Assembly (NCBI GenBank): GCA_023460235.1 | Contig: JAEWRE010000058.1 | Coordinates: forward strand, 1 to 26,532 | Direction: 5' to 3' | DNA from: Bacillota bacterium | GTDB taxonomy: Bacteria > Bacillota > Clostridia > TANB77 > CAG-465 | DNA: 26,532 nucleotides | Part shown: piece by piece, positions 1 through 6,504 of the stretch | Position numbering within the stretch: position 1 is the stretch's first letter | Layout: every line of letters starts with the position of its first letter | Position numbers and translations under genes: made by a program | Notes under the pieces: generated by a model | The model's input: the letters and a program-made list of their open reading frames with translations, nothing else | Told to the model about the DNA's origin: nothing | The model's database searches: none

Positions 1-29
1 AAATATGGGGTTGCCAATTTTTTGTATAT

Positions 30-105
30 TCCCTCTTAGCTCAGTCGGTAGAGCATGCGGCTGTTAACCGCAGGGTCGTTGGTTCGAGTCCAACAGAGGG
101 AGCCA
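30..105 (+). tRNA. tRNA-Asn (anticodon GTT)
   Basis: This folds as a complete cloverleaf. The 7-bp acceptor stem pairs 30-36 with 95-101, G102 is the discriminator, and CCA is encoded at 103-105. The anticodon stem pairs 56-60 with 68-72 and the anticodon GTT is at 63-65, which reads asparagine codons AAC and AAU. The T-arm contains the usual GGTTCGAGTCC. A terminator follows directly, so this is the last gene of its transcription unit; its promoter is outside the window or within the first 29 bases. Confidence 0.97.
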
Positions 106-107
106 AT

Positions 108-138
108 GAAGATCTTCATTTATTTGAGGGTCTTTTTT
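108..138 (+). terminator. Rho-independent terminator after tRNA-Asn
   Basis: The strand at 110-118 pairs with 125-133 (9 bp with G-U wobbles) around a 6-base loop and is followed by a T run at 133-138. It begins 4 bases after the tRNA CCA end. Confidence 0.8.
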
Positions 139-314
139 GTTGTCTTGTTTTGTTTTGATTAAATTTACTATATATGTTAAAATATTGTTAAATAATTGCA
201 TACATAAAAGTAGTATTTTTCTTAATTTGTAATTAAAATTTCTAAATATTCCTAAAATTATTAATTATTATAGTAAATCATTTTCTTTTTTATATTTAAT
301 AAAGCACTTTAGTC
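139..314. other. AT-rich intergenic spacer
   Basis: The stretch between the tRNA terminator and the promoter of the next gene is extremely AT-rich. I see no ORF with a ribosome binding site and no clear RNA structure in it. Confidence 0.5.
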
Positions 315-343
315 TTGAATAACTAATTAATGAATAGTATAAT
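315..343 (+). promoter_or_regulatory. Sigma-A type promoter for the PQ-loop-like gene
   Basis: A -35 box TTGAAT at 315-320 and a perfect -10 box TATAAT at 338-343 are separated by 17 bases. The start codon lies 24 bases after the -10 box. Confidence 0.75.
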
Positions 344-366
344 ATAGATAAATTCAAGGAGGAATT

Positions 367-945
367 ATGGAATATTTAGTATTTTTAGGGATGGCTATAT
401 CTTTAGTTGGTGTTATATCATATATTAAGGACATGTTACAAGGAAAAGCAAAACCAAATAGAGTATCTTGGCTTATGTGGTCAATTGCTCCTTTAATCGC
501 AACTTTTGCAGCTTTATCTACAGGAGTAACACTTGCTGTAATTCCAGTATTTATGTCAGGATTTGGACCACTTTTAGTATTCACAGTATCATTATTTAAA
601 AAAGATGCTTATTGGAAACTTACAAAATTTGATTTTTTTTGTGGTGCTTTATCTTTATTAGCATTGATATTATGGTATATTACAAAAAATCCTATTATTG
701 CAATAGTATTTTCTATATTAAGTGACTTATTGGCTGCAGTACCTACAATAAAAAAAGCATGGAATCACCCAGAATCAGAATCTAGTATGGCATTTATTGC
801 GGGTATACTTTCGGCTGCAACAAGTTTTTTTGCAATAAAAGAATTGGGATTTACTTCATTAGCTTTTCCAATATATTTGATATTAGTAAATATTTGTATA
901 ATATATTCTATTGAAAAAAATAACTTGTTCAAAAGTAATAAATAA
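367..945 (+). CDS. PQ-loop-like multi-pass membrane protein
   Basis: A 192-residue hydrophobic protein with about six or seven predicted membrane segments (roughly residues 4-22, 36-54, 57-77, 89-107, 112-128, 145-160, 165-183). Two related stretches suggest an internal duplication: YIKDMLQGKAKPNRVSWLMW near residue 19 and TIKKAWNHPESESSMAF near residue 129. Each has an I-K pair, a polar loop and then a membrane helix. This resembles proteins of the PQ-loop/SWEET type, which carry small solutes or act as receptors, but neither half has a literal PQ dipeptide, so the family call is tentative. The start is fixed by AAGGAGG a few bases upstream and a strong promoter. It is monocistronic, with a terminator directly behind. 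The substrate is unknown. Confidence 0.75.
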   Translation: MEYLVFLGMAISLVGVISYIKDMLQGKAKPNRVSWLMWSIAPLIATFAALSTGVTLAVIPVFMSGFGPLLVFTVSLFKKDAYWKLTKFDFFCGALSLLALILWYITKNPIIAIVFSILSDLLAAVPTIKKAWNHPESESSMAFIAGILSAATSFFAIKELGFTSLAFPIYLILVNICIIYSIEKNNLFKSNK

Positions 946-971
946 TTTATTTATTTGTAATTTAAAAAGTT

Positions 972-1010
972 AAACACCACTGAAGTATTAACTACCAGTG
1001 GTGTTTTTTT
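972..1010. terminator. Bidirectional intrinsic terminator
   Basis: An 11-bp perfect stem (972-982 with 996-1006), a 13-base loop, and a T run at 1004-1010 on the + strand. On the - strand the hairpin is followed by T-rich sequence, so it can end both converging genes. Confidence 0.85.
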
Positions 1011-1011
1011 G

Positions 1012-1305
1012 CTAAAAAGCAGTTTGTTTAAAAACTAAAAGTATTAATTCGTCATGTCTCCAACAAGGAATTATCGATGCCCTTTGCTTAGATACTTCAA
1101 AGAAATTTATGACGAATTTATTAAAATCTAGTATTTTAAGATCATCCTTACTGATTTCTTCCAAGGTTAATATTTGATAAGCTTCTGTGATTGGTAAGGC
1201 TAACGGGGGAGTAATCATTTCAACACTTTTTATCCATGAAAATTTTTCAATAAGATGTTCAAAACACAAATTTTTAAAATCATTTGCCCGATGTTTTTCA
1301 TACAT
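1012..1305 (-). CDS. Small protein of unknown function
   Basis: A 97-residue soluble-looking protein that I do not recognise. It has no signal peptide or membrane segment. Its composition is mixed, with two cysteines (C14 and one near residue 81 in an I-P-C-W-R-H stretch). I believe it is real because AGGAGTG lies 8 bases before the ATG and a promoter (TTGTAA-16-TATAAT) lies at a proper distance upstream on the same strand. The promoter is divergent from that of the metallophosphoesterase gene. It ends next to the shared terminator at 972-1010. No conserved domain or catalytic motif is visible. Confidence 0.6.
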   Translation of the reverse strand: MYEKHRANDFKNLCFEHLIEKFSWIKSVEMITPPLALPITEAYQILTLEEISKDDLKILDFNKFVINFFEVSKQRASIIPCWRHDELILLVFKQTAF

Positions 1306-1341
1306 AATGAAAACACTCCTTTATATTTTATTATACTCAAG

Positions 1342-1369
1342 ATTATATCACAAATTTTGAAATTTACAA
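1342..1369 (-). promoter_or_regulatory. Promoter for the unknown gene on the - strand
   Basis: Read on the - strand, TTGTAA (1369-1364) and TATAAT (1347-1342) are spaced by 16 bases, 36 bases upstream of the ATG at 1305. Confidence 0.5.
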
Positions 1370-1427
1370 TAAAACATATATAAAGTTATAGTTTTAACTT
1401 CAATATAGAGCAATGATCCTTATTAAA

Positions 1428-1456
1428 TTGACAAATTTTAAAGAAAATTATATAAT
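1428..1456 (+). promoter_or_regulatory. Consensus sigma-A promoter for the metallophosphoesterase gene
   Basis: A perfect -35 TTGACA at 1428-1433, a 17-base spacer, and a perfect -10 TATAAT at 1451-1456. The start codon is 26 bases downstream. Confidence 0.85.
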
Positions 1457-1482
1457 ATATAAAAACAGAAATGAGGTAAATA

Positions 1483-2349
1483 ATGAAGTTTGCTGTAATA
1501 TCAGATATACATGGGAATAAAGATGCACTTGATGCAGTATTAAAAGATATAGAAAAAGAAAATGTTGACTCATATATTGTAGCAGGAGATTTAATAACTG
1601 ATTTCCCTGATGATTCATATGTTGTTAATAGAATAAAAGGACTAACTTCAAATGTTATTAAAGGGAATAGAGAAGATTACTTAATAAAATGGGAAAATAA
1701 TGTAAAAACAAGAGCATTAGATAAATTTGATCAATATAAAAGTGTAAAATATACATATGAAAGTTTAAGTGATTTTGATAGAGATTATATTAAAAAATTG
1801 CCTGAAAATTTAGTTATTAAAGTAAATTCAAAATATTCTATTAGAATATGTCATGGATCTCCATTTAGCATGTATGACCTAATACTTGAGAATGGGACTG
1901 AGGAACTACTTGAAAAATCATTAAATGAAATAGAGGAAAATATCCTTATATGTGCGCATACCCATCATCCATTTTATAAATGGGTAAATAATAAATTAAT
2001 AATAAATACAGGTTCAGTTGGTGTACATTATAGTAATAATACTTTAAGAAGTCAGTATGCTGTTTTAGAAGTTGATGAAGAAGATGTAAGAATTGAATTA
2101 AAGAATATAGAATATGATTTTCAAGCTTTAAAGGATAGAGTTAAAAATTCAAAAATATACGAAAATGTGCCTATATGGACAGATTTAACAATAGGAAGTA
2201 TTGAAAAATCATTAGACTTAAATACAGAATTTGTTAAAGAAGCAATTAGTATTTCAAAGAAAAATGAAACTTTTGAAAATGGCTTAATAGATAATGAAAC
2301 TTGGGATAATTTATATATTGATTGGAAAAATAAAAATAAGTTTAAATAG
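1483..2349 (+). CDS. Calcineurin-like metallophosphoesterase (YfcE/MJ0936-type) with C-terminal extension
   Basis: A 288-residue cytosolic phosphoesterase. The two-metal site is complete: D8 and H10 (SDIHGN), D36 (GD), N62 (GNRE), H124 (CHGSP), and H159/H161 (AHTHH). These are the signature residues of the Metallophos_2 family, whose members hydrolyse phosphomonoesters or phosphodiesters; the natural substrate is often unknown. The last 90 or so residues (after about 195) are a charged extension beyond the usual 160-170-residue enzyme, like longer Firmicutes homologues. A GAGGTAA ribosome binding site precedes the ATG. It is the first gene of a two-gene unit with the DUF4180 gene, 9 bases behind it. 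Confidence 0.88.
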   Translation: MKFAVISDIHGNKDALDAVLKDIEKENVDSYIVAGDLITDFPDDSYVVNRIKGLTSNVIKGNREDYLIKWENNVKTRALDKFDQYKSVKYTYESLSDFDRDYIKKLPENLVIKVNSKYSIRICHGSPFSMYDLILENGTEELLEKSLNEIEENILICAHTHHPFYKWVNNKLIINTGSVGVHYSNNTLRSQYAVLEVDEEDVRIELKNIEYDFQALKDRVKNSKIYENVPIWTDLTIGSIEKSLDLNTEFVKEAISISKKNETFENGLIDNETWDNLYIDWKNKNKFK

Positions 2350-2358
2350 GAGTAAAAT

Positions 2359-2724
2359 ATGAAATACGATAAAATAGAAAGTAATGGAATAAGTTATTTA
2401 GTTATAAATGGTGGTGAAATAGTTCTTGAGAATGTGCAAAGTGCTCTAGATATTATTTCTATGTCAAAATACGAATATAATTGTGGTAGGATAATTATAT
2501 TCAAAGAAAGCATTAGTGAATCTTTTTTTGATTTAAAAACTAAAATTGCTGGTGAAATTCTACAAAAGTTTATCAATTATGATTTAAAAATAGCAATAGT
2601 TGGGGATTTTTCAAAGTATAGCAGTAAAAGTCTAGAAGATTTTATATATGAATGTAATTCAGGAAACGATATTTTTTTTGTAGAAAATGTTGAAGAGGCA
2701 CTTGAAAAATATAATAAAATATAG
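2359..2724 (+). CDS. DUF4180 family protein
   Basis: A 121-residue soluble protein that matches my memory of the DUF4180 pattern: an F-x-x-L-K-T-K-I-A-G-E-I-L-Q-K-F core (about residues 56-71), then K-I-A-I-V-G-D-F-S, then a S-K-S-L-E-D-F-I-Y-E-C-N helix, and ending F-F-V-x-x-x-E-E-A-L. The biochemical role of the family is not established as far as I know. GGAG lies just before the ATG. It starts 9 bases after the phosphoesterase stop, so the two are cotranscribed. A terminator follows about 70 bases later. Confidence 0.8.
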   Translation: MKYDKIESNGISYLVINGGEIVLENVQSALDIISMSKYEYNCGRIIIFKESISESFFDLKTKIAGEILQKFINYDLKIAIVGDFSKYSSKSLEDFIYECNSGNDIFFVENVEEALEKYNKI

Positions 2725-2769
2725 AATACTAAATATTGGAATAAAGTTATAATATATTATTTTAATATG

Positions 2770-2798
2770 TTGATTTATGAAATATATTGTGATAAAAT
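2770..2798 (+). promoter_or_regulatory. Promoter for the first NTP-pyrophosphohydrolase gene, overlapping a terminator
   Basis: TTGATT at 2770-2775, a 17-base spacer, and TAAAAT at 2793-2798. The -10 box overlaps the 5' arm of the terminator hairpin at 2794-2830, so an RNA started here (around 2805) would lack that arm. Confidence 0.6.
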
Positions 2799-2838
2799 CT
2801 GTAAAGGAATGAAGTTATTTTACAGATTTTATTTTGTT
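2794..2838 (+). terminator. Intrinsic terminator after the DUF4180 gene
   Basis: A 12-bp perfect stem pairs 2794-2805 with 2819-2830 around a 13-base loop, followed by a T-rich tail. It stops transcripts arriving from the upstream unit. It sits only 14 bases ahead of the next start codon. Confidence 0.75.
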
Positions 2839-2851
2839 TTGAGGTGAACTT

Positions 2852-3160
2852 ATGAAAATATATAACAAATTAGTAAGAGATAAAATACCAGAAATTATAA
2901 GGGTTAAAGGGCAAAATCCAACTATTAAAATTTTGGATAATGAAGAATATATAAAAGAATTAAATATAAAGTTACAAGAAGAAGCAAATGAATACTTAAC
3001 TGACAATAATGTAGAAGAATTGGCAGATATAGTTGAAGTTATATATGGTATACTTAGATATAAAGAAGTTTCTATTGAAGAGTTTGAAAAAATAAGAAAT
3101 GGTAAAAATGAAAAAAGAGGTAGTTTTTTTGATAAAATTTACCTTGAAAGTGTTGAATAA
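2852..3160 (+). CDS. MazG-like nucleoside triphosphate pyrophosphohydrolase (COG4997 type)
   Basis: A 102-residue all-alpha enzyme of the MazG/HisE-like superfamily, which splits NTPs to NMP and pyrophosphate and often clears damaged nucleotides. The N-terminal K-L-V-R-D-K-I-P signature (residues 6-13) is typical of the short COG4997 subgroup. The magnesium-binding set is present: E43-E44-x-x-E47 and E56-x-x-D59. A K-R-G-S-F-F motif lies near the C-terminus. GAGGTG precedes the ATG. It lies upstream of thymidylate kinase and of a second MazG-type enzyme and is probably cotranscribed with them. Exact substrate unknown. Confidence 0.85.
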   Translation: MKIYNKLVRDKIPEIIRVKGQNPTIKILDNEEYIKELNIKLQEEANEYLTDNNVEELADIVEVIYGILRYKEVSIEEFEKIRNGKNEKRGSFFDKIYLESVE

Positions 3161-3191
3161 TATATTTTAAACCAGAAAGAGAGTGAATTAT

Positions 3192-3872
3192 ATGAGTGGA
3201 ATTATTATAGGTATTGAGGGAACTGATGGAAGTGGTAAACAAACTCAAACAAATAAATTAGTTGAAAGGCTTGTAAAAGAGGGGAAAGAAGTATTTAGAC
3301 AAAGCTTTCCAAATTATGAATCTGAATCAGCTGGTCCAGTTAGAATGTACTTAAATAAAGAATTATCTGATACTCCTGATGAAATTTCTGCATATCAAGC
3401 ATCAATGTTATATGCAGTTGATAGATTTTGCACATATAAAGCATCATTTGGAAAAGAATATAATGCGAGTAAAATAATTGTAATGGATAGATATGTACAG
3501 TCGAATATGTTACATCAAGCTTGCAAAATAAGTAATTTAGAAGAAAGAGACAAATTTTTGAAATGGCTTGAAGATATAGAATTTGGATTATTTGAACTTC
3601 CGAAACCGGATGTTGTGGTATTTTTGGACATGCCGGTTGAGGCAAATGAAAGATTAATGAAGGGTAGAGTTTATAAAACAGGAAATGCTAAAGACCTACA
3701 TGAAGAAGATCCAAAACATTTAGAAAAGGCATATAATGCCGGAAAATATGTAGCAGAAAAGTTCGGATGGATTACAATTTCGTGCGTAGATCAAAATGGA
3801 AATATTAAATCTATAGATGATATACATGAAGAAATTTATGAAAAATTGAAAGTCAGATTAGAGCAAATTTAG
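3192..3872 (+). CDS. tmk: Thymidylate kinase (dTMP kinase)
   Basis: A 226-residue P-loop kinase that phosphorylates dTMP to dTDP, the last specific step before dTTP. Visible motifs: Walker A G-T-D-G-S-G-K (10-16), the nucleotide-site D-R-Y (99-101), and a lid region with basic residues near residue 155. The sequence starting F-P-N-Y-E-S-E-S (39-46) is typical of a Clostridia variant. I choose the ATG at 3192 because family members begin about three residues before the first beta strand; an in-frame GTG at 3183 would add three residues. It is flanked by two MazG-type NTP pyrophosphohydrolases, suggesting a nucleotide-pool operon. Confidence 0.9.
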   Translation: MSGIIIGIEGTDGSGKQTQTNKLVERLVKEGKEVFRQSFPNYESESAGPVRMYLNKELSDTPDEISAYQASMLYAVDRFCTYKASFGKEYNASKIIVMDRYVQSNMLHQACKISNLEERDKFLKWLEDIEFGLFELPKPDVVVFLDMPVEANERLMKGRVYKTGNAKDLHEEDPKHLEKAYNAGKYVAEKFGWITISCVDQNGNIKSIDDIHEEIYEKLKVRLEQI

Positions 3873-3891
3873 TAATTGAGGTTTAGTAAAG

Positions 3892-4248
3892 ATGGAACAA
3901 GAAAATTTATTTAATAACTTAAAACGAGAAAATAGTCTTTCTGAAATACAAGAGTATATAAAAGAAGTAATTGATATTCGCGGATTTAGTAATCAGCCTG
4001 TTGAACAACAATTATTACTCCTTATGGAAGAAGTTGGAGAGCTTGCAAAAGCTATTAGAAAAGATGCAACAGATATGTGCATAGATAAAACTAAATTAGC
4101 AAATTATGATACAGTAGAAAATGAAATTGCTGATGTATTTATAGTACTAACTTCTATATGTAATTCTAGAAACATAGATCTTTTCAATGCTATAGTAAAT
4201 AAGGAAAGCATTAATATAAAAAGAAATTGGGAAAATTCAAATAAGTAA
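3892..4248 (+). CDS. MazG-type nucleotide pyrophosphohydrolase
   Basis: A 118-residue helical protein with the canonical MazG metal site E46-E47-x-x-E50 and, about 28 residues later, E78-x-x-D81. Proteins of this family hydrolyse (d)NTPs to the monophosphate and pyrophosphate. It differs from the COG4997-type enzyme at 2852: it lacks the N-terminal K-L-V-R-D-K-I-P motif and has a Q-Q-L-L-L-L-M stretch leading into the active site, as in dCTPase-like or RS21-C6-like members. It starts 19 bases after tmk and ends 8 bases before a terminator, so it closes the operon. Substrate unknown. Confidence 0.85.
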   Translation: MEQENLFNNLKRENSLSEIQEYIKEVIDIRGFSNQPVEQQLLLLMEEVGELAKAIRKDATDMCIDKTKLANYDTVENEIADVFIVLTSICNSRNIDLFNAIVNKESINIKRNWENSNK

Positions 4249-4256
4249 AAAACAAG

Positions 4257-4284
4257 CACTGCAAATATTTGTAGTGTTTTTTTT
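4257..4284 (+). terminator. Intrinsic terminator closing the tmk unit
   Basis: An 8-9-bp stem pairs 4257-4265 with 4268-4276 (tight loop), followed by eight T at 4277-4284. Confidence 0.8.
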
Positions 4285-4293
4285 GAAAAACTA

Positions 4294-4322
4294 TTGACTT
4301 TGATCTAAAAAGTATATATAAT
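4294..4322 (+). promoter_or_regulatory. Sigma-A promoter for the metal-binding protein gene
   Basis: TTGACT at 4294-4299, a 17-base spacer, and TATAAT at 4317-4322. The predicted start of transcription lies just before the operator at 4335-4349. Confidence 0.85.
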
Positions 4323-4334
4323 ATTTATTGTTAA

Positions 4335-4349
4335 TGATAATTATTATCA
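4335..4349. promoter_or_regulatory. Fur-family operator 1 (7-1-7 inverted repeat)
   Basis: A perfect 7-1-7 inverted repeat, TGATAAT-T-ATTATCA, 13 bases downstream of the -10 box. It equals the Bacillus Fur consensus half-site pattern (TGATAAT-N-ATTATCA) rather than the Zur pattern (TCGTAAT). The same 15 bases recur at 5371-5385 before the regulator gene. Bound repressor here would block initiation or early elongation. Confidence 0.88.
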
Positions 4350-4369
4350 ATAAAGAAAGAAGGATATAT

Positions 4370-5326
4370 ATGAAAAAGAAAATATTACTATCAATAGCGA
4401 TTCTTATAGTTATAATTTCAGTAATAAGTATCGTGGCTAAAGAATTAAGGACTTCAAGTACTTGGGGAGAATCAAATGAAAAGGTTAAAGTAATAGCAAC
4501 ACTTTTTCCACAGTATGATTTTGTAAAACAGATAGGAAAAGATAAAATAGATGTTAAATTACTTTTACCACCAGGTATAGAATCACACACATATGAACCT
4601 ACACCAAGTGATATTATAAATATAAATAGTGCAGATTTGTTTATTTTTACTGGCAAAGAAATGGAACCCTGGGCAGATAAAATTGCATCAAGCATTGATT
4701 CAGATACGAAAATTGTTGATGCTTCTTCAAGAGTAGATTTATTAAAAGTAGAAGAAGATGATGATGAAGCAGAAGGTGAAGCTCATGAACACGAACATAC
4801 TTATGATCCTCATATTTGGTTAGACCCAGAAAACGCAATAAAAATGGTTGAAGAAATAACTTATTATCTTTGCTCAGTAGATCCAGAAGATGCTGAATAT
4901 TATACAAATAATTCAAATGCATATATTCAAGAACTAAAAGACTTAGATTCTAATATTGCAAATATCATATCTTCAGGAACAAGACAAAAAGTAGCATTTG
5001 GTGGACCATTTTCATATAAATATTTTGTTGCAAGATATGGACTTAACTATATAAGTGCATATGATGGTTGTGGAGAAGAAACAGAACCAAGTGTCTCTAG
5101 AGTAAAAGAGGTCATTGAAACTGTAAAAGAGGAAAAAATACCAGCGATTTTTTATGATGAATTAGAAACAAGTAATATTGCTATGACAATTAGTAATGAA
5201 TCTGGTGCAAAAGCTTTAACTTTTAATACACTTCATAATTTATCAAAAGAAAAAATTGATAGTGGTGCAACATATATAAGTATAATGAATGAAAATATTA
5301 ATAACTTAAAAATAGCTCTTAATTAA
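4370..5326 (+). CDS. znuA: Zinc-type ABC transporter substrate-binding protein (ZnuA/AdcA family)
   Basis: A 318-residue extracellular metal-binding protein that hands metal to the ZnuB/ZnuC transporter encoded downstream. After a hydrophobic N-terminus (5-23) come the cluster A-I lobes with H73 (E-S-H-T-Y-E-P), an acidic and histidine-rich loop at about 128-145, and H148 (D-P-H-I-W-L-D-P). Such a loop is typical of zinc-specific members. The usual third ligand near 211 is replaced in F-G-G-P-F, and a G-C-G-E-E-T-E-P-S stretch (C234) follows, as in a Clostridia subgroup. I see no lipobox cysteine, so it may be anchored by an uncleaved helix. The ATG at 4370 is chosen for its AGAAGGA site and signal-like start; an in-frame ATG at 4328 lies at the predicted transcription start and before the operator. 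Repression by the Fur-type regulator is likely. Confidence 0.88.
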   Translation: MKKKILLSIAILIVIISVISIVAKELRTSSTWGESNEKVKVIATLFPQYDFVKQIGKDKIDVKLLLPPGIESHTYEPTPSDIININSADLFIFTGKEMEPWADKIASSIDSDTKIVDASSRVDLLKVEEDDDEAEGEAHEHEHTYDPHIWLDPENAIKMVEEITYYLCSVDPEDAEYYTNNSNAYIQELKDLDSNIANIISSGTRQKVAFGGPFSYKYFVARYGLNYISAYDGCGEETEPSVSRVKEVIETVKEEKIPAIFYDELETSNIAMTISNESGAKALTFNTLHNLSKEKIDSGATYISIMNENINNLKIALN

Positions 5327-5337
5327 TAAATATTGTA

Positions 5338-5365
5338 TTGACTTTGCGATAAAATGTTATATAAT
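5338..5365 (+). promoter_or_regulatory. Sigma-A promoter for the Fur-family regulator and ABC genes
   Basis: TTGACT at 5338-5343, a 16-base spacer, and TATAAT at 5360-5365. It allows the regulator, ATPase and permease to be transcribed separately from the binding protein. Confidence 0.8.
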
Positions 5366-5370
5366 ATTAA

Positions 5371-5385
5371 TGATAATTATTATCA
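5371..5385. promoter_or_regulatory. Fur-family operator 2, identical to operator 1
   Basis: The same TGATAAT-T-ATTATCA 7-1-7 repeat as at 4335-4349, starting 6 bases after the -10 box. It implies autoregulation of the Fur-family gene together with the transporter genes. Confidence 0.88.
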
Positions 5386-5414
5386 ATAATGTGTTGTATA
5401 ATGGAGATGAGTTT

Positions 5415-5840
5415 ATGCAAAGAAATATTAAACAAAGAAATACTAAGCAAAAACAAATAGTAATAGATTTTCTAAAGGAAAATAAAGAAAAACATTTAAT
5501 GCCAGAAAATATTATAGATAGTTTAAAAAGTAAAGATCATGGAGTAAGTCAAGCAACAGTATATAGGATACTTAATACTTTAACTGATGAGGGAATTGTT
5601 AGAAAGTATTTTATTGATGAATACCAAAGTTCTTGCTATCAATATGTTGAAGATAAGGATAAGTGCAACTCACATTATCATCTTATATGTAGTGAATGTG
5701 GAAAAGTTTTTCATTTTGAAAATAAAAAGATTAGCGGCATTAAAGATGAAATTTTTAAAGAGGATGGCTTTTCCATTGATTTAAAAAGAGTAGTCTTTTA
5801 TGGCGTGTGTAAAGAATGTAAATTATTAAGTGAGGTATAA
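5415..5840 (+). CDS. Fur/Zur-family metalloregulator
   Basis: A 141-residue DNA-binding repressor. The N-terminal winged helix includes the Q-A-T-V-Y-R-I-L-N-T-L recognition region (46-56). The C-terminal dimer domain has two structural-zinc C-x-x-C pairs, C92/C95 and C132/C135, and sensing-type residues H87 and H89. Its position between the binding protein and ATPase genes, with identical operators in both promoters, indicates that it controls this locus and itself. Context says zinc sensing (Zur), whereas the operator looks like a Fur box; sequence alone does not settle the metal. The ATG at 5415 is chosen for GGAGATGAG just upstream; an ATG at 5370 is in frame but overlaps the operator. 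Its stop lies one base before the ATPase start. Confidence 0.92.
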   Translation: MQRNIKQRNTKQKQIVIDFLKENKEKHLMPENIIDSLKSKDHGVSQATVYRILNTLTDEGIVRKYFIDEYQSSCYQYVEDKDKCNSHYHLICSECGKVFHFENKKISGIKDEIFKEDGFSIDLKRVVFYGVCKECKLLSEV

Positions 5841-5841
5841 A

Positions 5842-6504
5842 ATGAACATTTTGGAAGTAAAGAATTTATCTGTTTCCTATGGAAATAATATTGTTCTTGA
5901 TAATATAAGTTTTCAAGTAAAAAAAGGTGAATATATATGTCTTGTAGGTGAAAATGGTACAGGTAAATCTACACTATTAAAGACAATTGTCAAATTAAAG
6001 GAGAAAACTAGTGGTGATATAAAGTTAAATACAGAGTTAGATAAAATATCATATATACCTCAGGTTAATACAAATGGAGATACTTTTCCAGCCACAGTAA
6101 AAGAAATTATATTAACTGGTTTTCAAAAAAACAAAGGAAAATTATTTTACTCAAAAGATGATTATAAAAAACTAGAAGAATTAGCAGATATGCTAGGAAT
6201 TACCACAATATTAAACAATAAAATAGGAAGTATTTCTGGTGGTCAAAAACAAAGAGTTATGATTGCAAGATCTTTATGCAAAGATCCAGAGGCATTATTT
6301 TTGGACGAACCATTTAGTGGACTTGATGTTAATATTACTAAAGAATTATATAAATTAATAAAAGAATTAAACGAGAAATTTAATATTACAATTTTAATGG
6401 CTACTCATGATTTAAAACAAATAAAAAATGAAGCAAAAAGAATAATTGTATTAGATAAAAAAGTTGTATATGATGGAAGTGCAGAGGAATGGAGGAATGA
6501 TTAA
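5842..6504 (+). CDS. znuC: Metal ABC transporter ATPase (ZnuC family)
   Basis: A 220-residue ABC ATPase that powers metal import. Motifs in order: Walker A G-E-N-G-T-G-K-S-T (36-44), Q-loop Q74, signature S-G-G-Q-K-Q-R (132-138), Walker B A-L-F-L-D-E-P (151-157), and switch H189 (A-T-H-D). Length and order match the zinc/manganese importer group. I choose the ATG at 5842, preceded by GTGAGG; a GTG at 5830 would overlap the regulator gene. The stop codon overlaps the permease start (TAATG), so the two are translationally coupled. Confidence 0.92.
   Translation: MNILEVKNLSVSYGNNIVLDNISFQVKKGEYICLVGENGTGKSTLLKTIVKLKEKTSGDIKLNTELDKISYIPQVNTNGDTFPATVKEIILTGFQKNKGKLFYSKDDYKKLEELADMLGITTILNNKIGSISGGQKQRVMIARSLCKDPEALFLDEPFSGLDVNITKELYKLIKELNEKFNITILMATHDLKQIKNEAKRIIVLDKKVVYDGSAEEWRND

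Noticed and set aside
1..29. Possible 3' tail of another tRNA (TTGCCA at 11-16).
   Set aside because: The implied 5' acceptor would begin with A and the T-stem remnant would be only A and T; the rest is outside the window, so I could not support it.
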